In this document: positions 23,321 to 34,787 of the stretch, in pieces
Layout of the letters: the number at the start of each line of letters is the position of its first letter
How positions within the stretch are numbered: the first letter of the stretch is position 1
Source: Vicia villosa
Taxonomy: Eukaryota > Streptophyta > Magnoliopsida > Fabales > Fabaceae
DNA length: 64,000 bases
Direction of reading: 5' to 3'
Assembly (NCBI RefSeq): GCF_029867415.1
Contig: NW_026705219.1
Span: forward strand, 457,501-521,500
Notes under the pieces: model-generated
Seen by the model: only the letters and a program-made list of their open reading frames with translations
The model's database searches: none
What the model was told of the DNA's origin: nothing
Position numbers and translations under genes: made by a program

Positions 23321-25890
23321 ACACACTTACTGGTTGAACATTATCTGATTCTTTGATTTCCTGTCTTTATGTAGCAGCTTCATTACTTTCAGTGCCACAG
23401 TAGGTAATTTCCATATCTGCAAGTTTTTTCAACTAACTTTGACTTTTCAAGGTCAAGTTTATCATCGAATTCAACATGGATGGATTCTTAAAATATAAGT
23501 GTTTCATTGTTGGATACTCTATAGCCTTTTGAGCAGTCAGAATATCCCAACATGATATAGTTTTGAGCTTTAGAATCAAACTTTCTGAGATTCTCTTTTG
23601 TATTTAGGATAAAACATGAACATCCAAAAGGATGAAAGTAAGAGATATTAGGTTTTTTGTTTTTCCATAGCTCATAGGGAGTCTTGCCCAGAATAGGTCT
23701 GATAGAGATCTTGTTATGAATCTAACATGTCGTGTTTACAATATATGCCCAGAAGTGTTTTTCCATGTTGGTTTTATTAATCATGGTCCGTGCCATTTCT
23801 TGTAAAGTCCTATTTTTCCTTTCCACAACTTCATTTTGCAGCGGGGTTCTTGGAAAGGAGAAATCATGAGAGATGTCATTCTCGTCAAACAACTTCTTAA
23901 AATATTTGTTTTCAAATTCTCCACAATGGTCACTTCTAACCTTGACAATTTTGAGACTCATCTCATTTTGTACTTGGATACAGAAGGAGGTGAACACACA
24001 ATGTGACTCATCCTTATGCCTGATAAAATTTACCTAAGTCCATCTACTATAATCATCAACAATAACTAATCCATATTTCTTTCCATTGATCGACGTAGTT
24101 TTTACTGGTCCAAAAAGATCAATGTGTTGAAGCTCCAATTGTTTGGAGGTAGAAACAACATTTTTTGCTTTGAAAGACGTTTTTAAAAAGTTTCCCTTCT
24201 GACATGCTTTATAAAGAGCTTCTGAAGAGAACTTCAGATTAGGAAGACCTCTGACAAGATCGATCTTGTTCACCTGAGATATTCTCTTCATGCTGACATG
24301 GCCCAAACGTATGTGCCACGTACATTGCTCTTCATTGAGAGACATAAGGCATTTTACATTTTGCTTTTTAAGATTAAAAAGTTTACTTTTATAAATGTTG
24401 TTTTCCTTTCAATTGAATAGAATGGAGCCATCCTTCCCACTAACAAATTTGCAGGATTCTTGATTAAAGATAATATCATAACCACTATAACTTAGTTGAC
24501 TTATAAATAACATATTATGCATTAGTCCATCAATAAGTTAAATATTAGTTATAGAGGGAAGAGAGCCATTACCTATCATTCCGAAGCCTATATTTTTTCC
24601 TTTTTAATTGTCTCCGAAGCCTACGACCCCTCCAGGCTTAAGTTTCAGGCTTAGAAACACATGTCTTCTTCTTGTCATATAACGAGAGCATCCAGAATCC
24701 AAGTACCATGACTGATGCTTTAGTTGAGTAGATTGGGAGATTTCTTTTCATTCTGATTCAGAGTCCTCTTCGTCTTCTGGATATATATATATATAGGAAG
24801 ATCAAACATGAGCCACCAAATTTACATTGGCAATATCCTCTTCAGATTCGTCTTCTGAAGAATCTTAAAAATCTTTGATTGCTTTAAGACTTATCTTCTT
24901 ACTTTTGACAATCCTCTTATTAAAATTCTCTTTCTGAAGCTTTGGGAACTCGTACTTGAAATGACCTAGTTTATTGCACTCATAGCAGAAAAATCTTTGT
25001 TGCTACCAGACTTCTTCAGCCTAGATGACGACCGAAATCGGCCACTGCCAGTTTCTCTGAACTTGTCACCTTGCTTTTTCAGCTAGAGTTGGTTGAATCA
25101 TCTCGAAAGAAGCGACAACTGATCTTCTTCATCATAATCTTCTGATGATTCTTATTCCTATTTAGCTTGAAGACCTTTAGTCTTTCCAGACTATCTGATG
25201 CACTTTAGAGCAATAGATTTTCCTCTTTTTTCTGAAGTTCATCTTATTTTAACTCTATCTCATGACTTCTTAAAGAGCTTATAAGTTCTTCAAGAGAGGT
25301 GTTGTTCAGATATTTGACAAGTTTGAGAGCATTTACCATTGGCCTCCATTTGATTAGAAAGCTTCTAATAATCTTCTTTACATGATCTGAGGTAGAATAT
25401 CCTTTGTTCAGGACTCTAAGGCCTACAACAAGAGTTTCGAATCTTGAGAACATGTTTTCAATATATTCGTCTTCTTCCATCTTGAAGGTTTCATATTTTT
25501 GTATCAAAGCAAGAACCTTTGTTTCTTTTACTTGAGTGTTGCCTTCATAAGTCATTGACAGAGAATCAAGTATAGACTTAGCGGAGTCTCTATTTGTTAT
25601 CTTTTCATACTCAGTATAAGAATTCGCATTAAGCAAAATGGTTCTAGCTTTATGATGATTCCTATACTCCTTCATTCTTTTTCTTTCGACCTTATCTCCT
25701 CTGGCATTGACACGATATACGTAGCTATCAACTACCACATCCCATAGATCAACATCATATCTCAGAAAAAAACTTTCTATTTTGTCTTTCTAGTAATCAA
25801 ATCTTTCTCCATCAAAAATTGGAGGTTCGGCATTGTAGTGTTCTTTTTCATTGATAACTTGTGGAGGTGGTGGTGGTGGATTAACCATAG
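23320..25890 (-). pseudogene. Element D gag-protease-integrase remnant
   Basis: Gag begins near 25887 (MVNPPPPPP, then EPPIFDGERFDY) with an early stop, an open stretch at 25244-25738 (ETKVLALIQKYETFKMEEDE), and a damaged CCHC knuckle with CYECNKLGHFKYE near 24965-25000. The protease motif SWYLDSGCSRYMT is intact near 24690-24715. Integrase follows: HIRLGHVSMKRISQ and YKACQKGNF zinc ligands, HIDLFGPV, RSDHCGEFEN and RTPLQNEVVERKNRTL, so the D, D, E acids remain (one glycine is changed to cysteine). Several stops and frame breaks exist. It ends before RT. Confidence 0.85.
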
Positions 25891-25950
25891 TGTTTCTGAA
25901 TAGTGTCTAAATCTTCATCTGACATGGTTAACTGTATCAACTAGAACTAG

Positions 25951-25963
25951 AGCCCTAATGCCA
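25951..25963 (-). promoter_or_regulatory. Primer-binding site of element D
   Basis: Minus strand tggcattagggct next to the LTR end (accttcaat). It is a two-base-diverged version of the initiator tRNA-Met site used by A and C. Confidence 0.65.
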
Positions 25964-25965
25964 AT

Positions 25966-27000
25966 TGAAGGTTCAAGAAACACAATAGAGGGGGGTTGGA
26001 ATTGTGTTGCACCAAATATAATCTTTTTCCTTTTGCAACCCAAAACGCAAGGTTAGCTAGTGAATAAAAATATATGAACACAATTATTTTAATCCTGGTT
26101 CACTGTTAACGAAGTTACTCCAGTCCACACACAAAGGTGATTTCTCCATCTTAATAAGGACTTAGTCAACTATAACCAAACTGATTACAAACAACCACAT
26201 TGACCGCAACCAATGCCTTCTTGAGACTCCTGACTAGCACCTAGTCTTCTCAAGGAAACAACCATAATAAGCTTTTGATCAACCTTGTTGACAACCCCAA
26301 CAAGTTCATTGATCCTTATCATGAAAACACAATGACTGGAACCACAATCTTCTCAGGGATTCTGACTAATACCTAGTTCCCCAAGGAAACTAATCAACGA
26401 CATTGATTACAAGTGTGTATTACAAGATGTTTCTAATAGTTGATTACATAATGTTTAAGTACAACAACTTATAAGTGTTGATAAACAAGATACGAACAAA
26501 AGTTCCTTGTTAAGCTTACAAAACTATATAGAGAATTTCTCTAACAGAGTTTTTGCAGCACTTTGGTGTAGTTTCGTAGAACTAAATCGTCGATTTCAAA
26601 TTCTTCCAATGGCTTCCTTAGTAGAGAAGGATAGATCCGTTGTAGGGTAGAATAGGAAATACAAAGTATAGTTATAAAATCCCCAACGGTTATGGTGGGA
26701 ATGTCTTTAGAGGTTTCTAAATGTATGTTGATTTAAGCATGTTGTAGATGATCAGAACTAGAGTCTTCGGTCCATGAGTATTTGAGTCTTTAGAGCTTAT
26801 TCATTATAACCCTATCTTTAGAGTCTTCAGCACTTGGTCTTTAAAAATGATTTCTTCAGATCTTTAGAACTCGTTCAACAGAACCCCGTCTTCAACATCT
26901 TCAGAACATGGGACATAGAAGTAAAGCTTTAGAAGGCCTCCAAAGCTTCTTTACAAATTCAAAACCTAAGGCCAGATGCAGAACAAATCTTTTTCTTACA
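25966..27000 (-). repeat. 5' LTR of element D
   Basis: On minus it starts tgtaagaaaaagatttgttctg (27000 down) and ends accttca at 25966. The terminal dinucleotides tg..ca and the start resemble the SIRE LTRs of A and C. It directly abuts a gypsy gag remnant at 27001. With no 3' LTR, a target duplication cannot be checked. Confidence 0.8.
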
Positions 27001-27489
27001 ATAAGGAGTGCCTCACGCCAAATCTGTTATTGCCTTATGTTAAGAGGCATGTAGTTCTTTGTGGTTTTCATGATGTGTTTGAGGGTGGCCTATCACGGAT
27101 GGGTGACAAGAAATGGTTCATGTTTTGTTGATGGGAGGACTTGGGTACCCTAATTTCGTATTCATTCACATCTCTAACCTTTTTTCCATGTTACCTTCAT
27201 GTCCATTTATAAAGCATTCATCATGCGCCATAATCTCTTTCATGGAATCACGTGGAAATGCCTGACTTTGAGTTCGTTGTAGCTTTTGACAAGCATCTCT
27301 TGGTTGGAGTGCACCACCTTAATGGTCTCCTTATTGAACCTTGCTAGGTATTCTCTCTCAAAAATTAAAAATATTCTTAGGGAACATTGAAAAAAATTGG
27401 AATACATCTTACACATATTTGATGGTCTTCTAACCGATATTTCATTCAAATTAGTTGTCTTCAGCAACTTGCACCTAAGATGCATTATG
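27001..27489 (-). pseudogene. Ty3/gypsy gag fragment, minus strand
   Basis: Minus-strand reading from about 27385 gives EREYLARFNKETIKVV and NQEMLVKSYNELKVRHFH, then, after a stop and frame change, MKEIMAHDECFINGHEGNMEKR. These match the retrotransposon gag core of plant gypsy elements (RFNxxT..NQEM..F..GL..HF.. then the MxEI..RAECYIxGEE..xxKR stretch). It is cut by D's LTR on the left and element B on the right, so at least one of them inserted into it. Confidence 0.65.
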
Positions 27490-28077
27490 TGTTAGAACAT
27501 AGTTTGGCTCTAAACATAATTTTAGTGTTTTGATGATAAAAAGAAAATAAATTTTGTATAAGCAAATGTGGTACTCTAATTATACATTTCTAATTTCAGA
27601 AGATGACTCAATACAAGTACTATTAGAACTTGATGTGCAAAGATGAACAAATATACAATTGCTCAAGACTGAAGACAACTTATGATAAAGCACCAAAACG
27701 CGTCTAAAGACAACTTCTGATAAAGCTCCAAAACGCTGCGTACATACTAATACAAAAGATGTATTCCATGCTCAAACAAAAGATCATGATGTCTGAATGC
27801 CGTTAGAAACATAATCATATTAGTAACCCGCAGTTTGGTTCGTGCATTATATTGTGAGTCACACTCGTGGGCTGTGAAATTGTAATCAAGTTCTGATTAT
27901 ATTGGATTAAGTCCTCGTTGAAAGAGGAAAATCACCTGAGGAGGATGGACTGGAGGTAGCCTTAGTTGAGAAGGTGAACCAGGATAAAAATCATCGTGTT
28001 CTGTCTATTGTTTTCTAGGTCAGAAAAAGAATCACTTATTCGACCCCCTCCCCTTCTAAGTGTTTTCTCAAACTTCA
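27490..28077 (+). repeat. 5' LTR of element B (short)
   Basis: Starts tgttagaacatagtttgg and ends tctcaaacttca. At 588 bp it is about half the length of the A and C LTRs. The downstream part (ggattaagtcctcg..ggtggactggagg-like) is recognisable, but the TATA-bearing middle was not found, which suggests an internal deletion. Confidence 0.8.
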
Positions 28078-28079
28078 AT

Positions 28080-28091
28080 TGGCATTAGAGC
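28080..28091 (+). promoter_or_regulatory. Primer-binding site of element B
   Basis: tggcattagagc after the LTR end, one base different from the sites in A and C. Confidence 0.7.
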
Positions 28092-28150
28092 GCTTGGTTC
28101 TGGATGCAAACACTTAATCGTGTAAGAGAAAGATCCAGAAGGAAAAAACT

Positions 28151-31100
28151 ATGGCGAATGATTTAAACAACAATGGTTATACAAACCCCCCATGTGTTCG
28201 ATGGAGAAAATTTTGAATATTGGAAAGATAGGATAGAAAGTTTCTTTCTAGGACAATATCCTGACCTATGGGATATTATGGTAGATGGCTACAATCATCC
28301 TGAAGATGTGGGTGCAAATATAGCAAGGAGGAACATGACGATAAACAAAAGAAAGAATTTAAAAGTCATCACAAAGCCAGAACTATCTTGCTAAGTGTTA
28401 TCTCACATGCAGAATATGAGATAATCACCAACAGAGATATGACACATGATATATTTGAGTCACTCAAAATGACTCATGAAGGAAATGCTCAAGTCAAAGA
28501 AACGAAAGCTCTGGCCTTAATCCAGAAGTATGAAGCCTTCAAGATGGAAGATGATGAGACCATTGAAGTCATGTTATCAAGATTACAAACTTTAACTGTT
28601 GGTTGAAGAGTTCTAAACAAAGGATATACTAAAGTTGATCATGTCAAAAAGATAATCAGAAGTCTACCAAGAAGATGAGGACCAATGGTTATAGCGTTTA
28701 AAGTCGCGAAAAATCTAAATGAAGTATGCCTTGAAGAACTCATCAGTGCTCTAAGAAGTCATGAGATTGAGCTCGATGAAAATGAGCCTCAAGAGAAAGG
28801 TAAGACTATAGCTCTTAAATCTGTTAAAAATTTGAAACTAATGCTTTGAAGGCCAAGGAAGAATGCTCAAATGAATCCGGATCAGACGAGGAAGATGAGC
28901 AGTCTCTTCTGTCTAGAAGAGTGAATCAACTCTGGATGAACAAGCAAAGAAGGTTCAGAAACTTCAGAAGACCAGAATATAAAGGAGAATCCTCTAAATA
29001 TAAAAGGACTAGTAGAACAGGTATGCTATGAATGTAATGAACCAGGACACTACAAGAGTGAATGTCCCAGAATGCAAAGAGAAAGGCCCAAGAAGAGGTT
29101 GGAAAAGAAAAAAAGTCTGATGGCTACATGGGATGATTCTGAATCATCTAAAGACAAATACAACTTAGAAGATGAACACACCAACATAGCATTCATGGCC
29201 ACCACCGAAAACAGTTCAGATTCTGAAACAAAATCTAATGAGGTATTTTCTGAACTTACTAGAGAAGAGCTAGAAGAAAGTCTTTAAGAACTTCTAGAGA
29301 ATCACAATAGATTAAAAATCAAATATAAGAAGCTAAAGAATAACTTAGTAGATGAAACAACTTAAAACTGAGATTGCTGAGCTTAAAGATAATAATTTGA
29401 AACTTGTAGAATAGCTGAAAAATAAAAAAAATCCTTAAGTCAGAAAGTTCTTCAAGCATCAAAGATATTTTGAAAGAATATGACGATGGTTTTCAGAAAT
29501 TCCTTGCTAAAAGCATAAACAGAAGCAAAATAGCTTCTATAATTTATGGTGTAAGTAGAAACAATAGAACTGGTATTGACTATAAAACACCCAAAGGAAA
29601 GGAACCATATCAACCTAAACCGATTGATGAAATGACAATCACATATAAACCATTGCATACACAATTTAATTTTGGACACACTCATGATATCAAATATACA
29701 TCCTATTCTAATAGTTCTCATGTAAGACCTAAAGTCAAACATAACTTTAGGCACACTACCACAAAAGGACCCAAAAAGATATGGGTACCTAAGAAGAAAA
29801 TGAGTTATGATGCAGATGTCCTTAGCAGCGAAGTCAAGACACCAGTCATGGTACCTGGACTTGGATGCTCGCGGCACATGACGAGAAGAAAGTCTATGTT
29901 CCAAAGCTTGGAACTTAAATCTTGTGGGGACGTTAGATTTGGAGGGAACCAAAAAGGAAAGATTATTGGTTCAGGAACTATCGGTAATGGTAACTCTTCC
30001 TCTATAACTAATGTTTTACTAGTAGAAGGATTAGCTCATAACGTGTTGTCTATAAGTCAATTAATTGACAATGTCTATGACATAATCTTTAATCAATAGT
30101 CTTGTAAGGCTGTTAGTAAGAAAGACAGATCAATCCTGTTTACTGGAAAGAGAAGAAACAACATTTATAAAATTAATCTTTCTGAATTTATAACTCAGAA
30201 AGTAACTTGTCTTCTGTCTGTTAATGATGAGAAATGGGTTTGGCACAGAAGATTGGGACATGTTAGCTTGAGAAGATTATCTCAGCTCAACAAACTCAAT
30301 TTGGTAAGAGGTCTCCCAAATATGAAGTTTAACTCCCATGCTCTTTGTCAAGCATGCCAGAAGGGAAAATTTTCAAAAACCTCTTTCAAATCTAAAAATG
30401 TTGTTTCCTCATCTAAACCATTAGAACTTATGCATATTGATTTATTTGTCCAGTTAAAATTGCATCAATCAGAGGCAAGAAGTACAAACCGATCATTATT
30501 GATGACTACAGCAGATGGACATGGGTAAAATTCTTAAAACACAAAGATGAAACTCATATTGTGTTCTTTGACTTCTGTAACCAAGTTCAAAATGAAAAAG
30601 ATCTTAAAATCACAAAGGTTAGAAGTGATCATGGAGGAGAATTTGAAAACTATTTCTTCGAAAAGTTCTTTAAAGATAATGGAATCTCCCATAATTTCTC
30701 TTGTCCTAGGACTCCTCAACAGAATGGAGTGGAAGAACGTAAGAACATAACATTACAAGAAATGGCTAGAACTATGATTAATGATGCCAATATGGCTAAG
30801 CATTTCTGGGCAGAAGCTGTTAACACAACATGTTATATTCAAAATAGAGTCTATATAAGACCTATTCTTAAAAAGACTCCCTATGAACTATGGAAAAATA
30901 GGAAACCCAACATTTTATATTTTCATCCATTTAGTTGTACTTGTTTTATTCTTAATACTAAAGGACATCTGAACAAGTCTGATTCTAAAGCTCAAAAGTG
31001 TTTTCTCCTAGGATACTCTGAACACTCAAAAGGATATCGAGTATATAATACAGAAACCTTGATTGTTGAAGAATCAATCAAAATCAGATTTAATGATAAG

Positions 31101-32908
31101 CTTGGCCACCCAAATCCAAAGCAGATTGAAAATTTTGCAGATACAGATGAACAAATCACGAATCTTGATGATACAGAAGATAAAGATGTGTCAGAAGATC
31201 CCTTAATCACACCAACTATGGAAAATCTGAGAATATCTGAAGAGAACCATCATAAAAGATTTCCAAGACTCACTACACATTATTAAGAAGATGTTATACT
31301 TGGAAAGAAAGATGATCCTATCAGAACCAGAGCATTTCTAAGAAATAATGAAAATTCATTATTTGGTTTAGTATCAATGATTGAGCCAACTTCAGTAGAT
31401 GAAGCCCTTCAAGATACATATTGGATTATTGCCATGCAAGAAGAATTAAACCAATTCACCAGAAATGATGTATGCGATCTAGTTCCAAGACCTGAAGGAT
31501 TCAACATAATTGGATCAAAGTGGGTATTTAGAAACAAAATGAATGAGAAAGGAGAAGTTATCAGGAACAAGGCACGACTGGTTGCTCAAGGGTATAGTCA
31601 ACAAAAACGTATTGACTATAATGAAACCTTTGCCCCAGTCTCCAGGTTAGAATCTATCAGACTATTAATTGATTATGCTGCTCAATATAACATATCATTA
31701 TATCAAATGGATGTCAAAAGTGCATTTTTAAATGGTTATATTGAAGAAGAAGTGTATGTTCATCAACCTCCTGGATTTGAAAATCCAATATTTCCTGAAC
31801 ATGTTTTTAAACTAAAGAAATATTTATATGGACTAAAACAAGCTCCCCGAGCTTAGTACGAATGATTAAGTTCATTCCTTCTAGAAAAAGAATTCACAAG
31901 AGGTAAAGTTGATACAACACTAATTCGTAAATCATTTAAATATCTTAATCTGTTAAATATATGTGGATGATATTATTTTTGGAACTTCTAATATCTCTCT
32001 TGGAAGAGAATTCGTTGAGTCTATGCAGGCATAATTTGAGATGAGCATGATGGGTGAGCTAAAATTATTTTTTGGGAATTCAAATAAACCAAACTTCTGA
32101 AGGTACTTACATACATCAAACAAAATATGTCAAGGAACTTCTGAAGAAATTTAAACTATGAGAAAGTAAAGAAGCAAAAACCCTTATGCATCCTACTTGC
32201 ATTTTAGGTAAATAAGAGGTATGTAAGAAGGTAGCCCAGAAGCTCTACAGAGGTATGATTGGTTCACTACTCTACCCAACTGCATCTAGACCTAACATTC
32301 TATTTAGTTTCTGCTTATGTGCAAGATTCCAATCAGATCCTAGAGAATCACACTTGACTGTTGTCAAGAGAATTCTCAGGTATCTGAAAGGTACTACTAA
32401 TATTGGACTTTGTTATAGAAAATCCAAAGAGTTCAATTTAGTAGGTTATTGTGATGTTGATTTTGCTGGAGCCAGAGTAGAACATAAAAGTACATCTGGA
32501 AGTTGTCAATTTCTAGGAAATAATTTGATCTCTTGGTACAACAAAAAGCAAGCAACAATTGCACTATCAACTATAGAAGCAGAATATGTTGCTACTGCAT
32601 GCTGTAGCACTCATATGCTTTGGATGAAAAGTCAGTTAGAAGATTATCACATCTATGAGCGTAAGATTCCTATTTTCTGTGACAATACTTCTGCTATCTG
32701 TCTTTCTAAAAATCCTATTCTACACTCCAAAGCTAAACACATAGAAGTTAAACATCATTTCATTAGGGACTATATTTAGAAAGGGATATTAAGCTTAAAC
32801 TTTACTGATACATACCATCAATGGGATGATATTTTCACAAAACCTCTTTCTGAAGACAGATTCAAATTCATTCTAAAGAATATTAGTATTGAATTGTGTC
32901 CTGAATGA
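28151..32908 (+). pseudogene. Element B gag-pol, heavily mutated
   Basis: ATG 28151 (MANDLNNNGYT) aligns with gag of A and C. Gag passages remain at 28173-28394, 28388-28606 and 28846-29287; the knuckle (CYECNEPGHYKSEC) lies near 29025-29070. In the gag-protease junction a 1 nt deletion removes the catalytic DSG of protease, leaving GCSRHM in the gag frame (29850-29880). Integrase keeps HRRLGHVSLRRLSQ, CQACQKGKF, RSDHGGEFEN and PQQNGVEERKN, but the HIDLF region is frameshifted. RT is open at 31377-31856 with YQMDVKSAFLNG, then broken through the YVDD region (near 31960); RNase H is open at 32255-32779. Ends in TGA at 32908. Confidence 0.9.
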
Positions 32909-33361
32909 AATTATCTAGTTGGTTGCTTAAAAATTTGAACTACCCGATTTACCACTTTTAACAAATCAGAAACTGAAATCATCTTGAAACCTCTGACTCA
33001 CTTAGTTTAAAATCTTGTTTTCTAAGATGAATCAGAAGTTTAGAAGAATAAAACTACTAGTCCCCGTTAACCTGAGATTTTGAGTGCATGCTTAATCTCT
33101 GAAAGGTTGCACGTGTTAAGCTAATGAGTCATAAGTCATTGGTAATTGTTGCATTAATTTCTCTATGTTATCCCTAAATGTCTGTAATCATAATCCTACT
33201 ATTTCTTGGTCACTTAAAGTGCATGTGAATCTATGCATTGATTACCCTTAGCAAAACGCTTCACTTCCCTCGTGTCTCACTTATAGCCCTGTGTCAAAAA
33301 TCCTATAGTACACTTAAAACCAAATTTTGTCAGTTTCTCTTCTAAAATCCTCCTTACTTTC
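32909..33361 (+). other. Spacer between pol and env-like remnant of B
   Basis: Position and a faint resemblance (actgaaa..ctagt..cacgtgttaagc) match the pol-env spacers of A and C. No ORF seen. Confidence 0.5.
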
Positions 33362-33905
33362 ATGTCTTCCCAATAAGCCCTTACGGTAATCAAAGAAAAA
33401 TTCTTATGGTTAGCCAGAAGCAATGATCATTTTATCAACCTTTGCCATCAACAAGGATGGAAACCGTATGTTGACATTCTCAAAGGTCTCGTCTCTGTTA
33501 ACCTAGTAAAAGAATTCTGGAGAAATGCCTCAGTCAGTGAGGACAATCTGAGCATTAATTCCTCCATCCATGGATGTGAGTTAACCATCTCTGAAGATTT
33601 CATTTATGAAGTAATAGGGTGTCCTTCTAGGCACAATGATGCATGTCTAACTGTATTTGACTATGCAAATGCATTTGTCATTCCAAATATATTTCCTATC
33701 AAGGGGCAAGAGGATTTATTTTCCTCTAGCCATATGCTTTCAATTTCATAAGTACAAGTATCCCGAATCAGAGGTTATGACCCACTGGATATGGTGAGCT
33801 TGATTCCCATAAAAGAACATCCAAGAATCAAAGTTCTTCAAATGAGGATGCGACCAAATTCGTTTCTAATGTTGCTAACTAAATTCCTAAAAGATCCTTG
33901 AAAAC
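33362..33905 (+). pseudogene. Element B env-like ORF remnant
   Basis: From ATG 33362 (stop at the fifth codon) one frame reads KFLWLARSND, HQQGWKPYVDILKGLVSVNL, EFWRNASVSEDN and SIHGCELTISEDFIYEVIG. The order hydrophobic W.P..L.G....V..FW..A and the following G.E..ISE.FI...IG parallel the plant transposon protein domain of element A (W..YLD.L....LV.DFWVHA..T then GHEVVVTEKMIRKLY). A stop follows near 33752, then RIRGYDPLDM and PRIKVLQMRMRPNSF. About 180 codons remain. Confidence 0.6.
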
Positions 33906-33974
33906 ATTTGCATCTGCATTCATAAAAATTGCATAACCGGTCTCTCACCCTCTCTCGTTGTTTATTTCAGCATC

Positions 33975-34787
33975 ATGAACCTCGAGCAATCAGTCAGATA
34001 CATTCAAGCCCAGAACAACCAGTTCTAAGAATCGATCCTTAACTTGTCCAAGGGGCAAGAAGAATTGAAGGCACTTTTGATCAAGAAAGAGAAGAATTAA
34101 CATAAGCATCAAGGTAGTCAAGATAATCGAAAATCTAAACCTAAGCGATCATCTACTCCATTGCACATGTCGCTGTCTCAAGTTCTGCAACAACTGCTCA
34201 ATCAGAAGTTGATAACCCTATTGCCTCCATATTCAGTTCCTGTCAATCCTGCTCCTGGGTACAAGTACAATGCAATATGTGCTTATCATTCGAAAAGTTC
34301 TGGCCATGATACCGAAGATCTTGGACCATTGAAGCATAGGATTCAAGACTTAATTGACGACAAGATCATTGATTTCAACTCACCTGAGAAGTCTCATATG
34401 GCTGATATTATGTAAAACCAGAAAAGTCGTAATGAGCGCAACCTATATGTTGGGGCAGTCCCACAACAACGATGCAAGCTAGATGCATCTAAGCGTCAAT
34501 TCACCCAAATTAATATGTCACTGGGTCAGGCATTACAACATCTGCTAAAGGCAGAACTGATTACTCTAAGGGACCCTCCTAAGAATCCTAACGCCTCCGC
34601 TCCTAGCTATAAGCCCAATACAAGGTGCGCATATCATTCCAATAGTCCTGGACATGACACGAATAATTGTTGGTCGTTGAAGAATAAGATCCAAGACATG
34701 ATCGATGCTGGTGAAATTGAGTTAGACCCTCCTGCAACCCCTAATGTGATCACCGCTCCCATGCCTAGTCATGACAAAACTGATTAA
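33975..34787 (+). pseudogene. Element E gag C-terminal region with two zinc-binding-like modules
   Basis: A single frame from ATG 33975 (MNLEQSVRYIQAQNNQF) to 34787, with three TAA stops (34026, 34098, 34413) and no frameshift. It has an N-terminal coiled-coil-like part (SKGQEELKALL), then two related modules. Module 1 (34161-34412) reads MSLSQVLQQLLNQKLITL, then CAYHSKSSGHDTEDLG and LKHRIQDLID. Module 2 (34515-34787) reads MSLGQALQHLLKAELITL, then CAYHSNSPGHDTNNCW and LKNKIQDMID. The C..H....GH....C pattern is the retroviral-type knuckle variant of Tat/Ogre gag. Module 1 has lost the last Cys (DLG for NCW). The ATG follows tttatttcag, which resembles a 3' splice site. Confidence 0.75.

Larger units (their letters stand above)
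23320..27000 (-). mobile_element. Element D: truncated SIRE-like Ty1/copia, minus strand
   Basis: Reading right to left: 5' LTR (27000 to 25966), primer-binding site (25963-25951), gag, protease and integrase, stopping abruptly in the region between integrase and RT near 23320 where LINE sequence begins. RT, RNase H, env-like ORF and 3' LTR are missing, so a deletion or illegitimate recombination removed the 3' half. More diverged from A and C than they are from each other. Confidence 0.8.
27490..33905 (+). mobile_element. Element B: decayed SIRE-like Ty1/copia
   Basis: A short 5' LTR, primer-binding site, gag-pol and an env-like remnant on the plus strand, but no 3' LTR; gypsy sequence starts near 33905. 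Many stops and frameshifts make it clearly older than A and C, though protein similarity along the whole length places it in the same family group. Left flank ttatg cannot be paired because the right end is lost. Confidence 0.85.
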
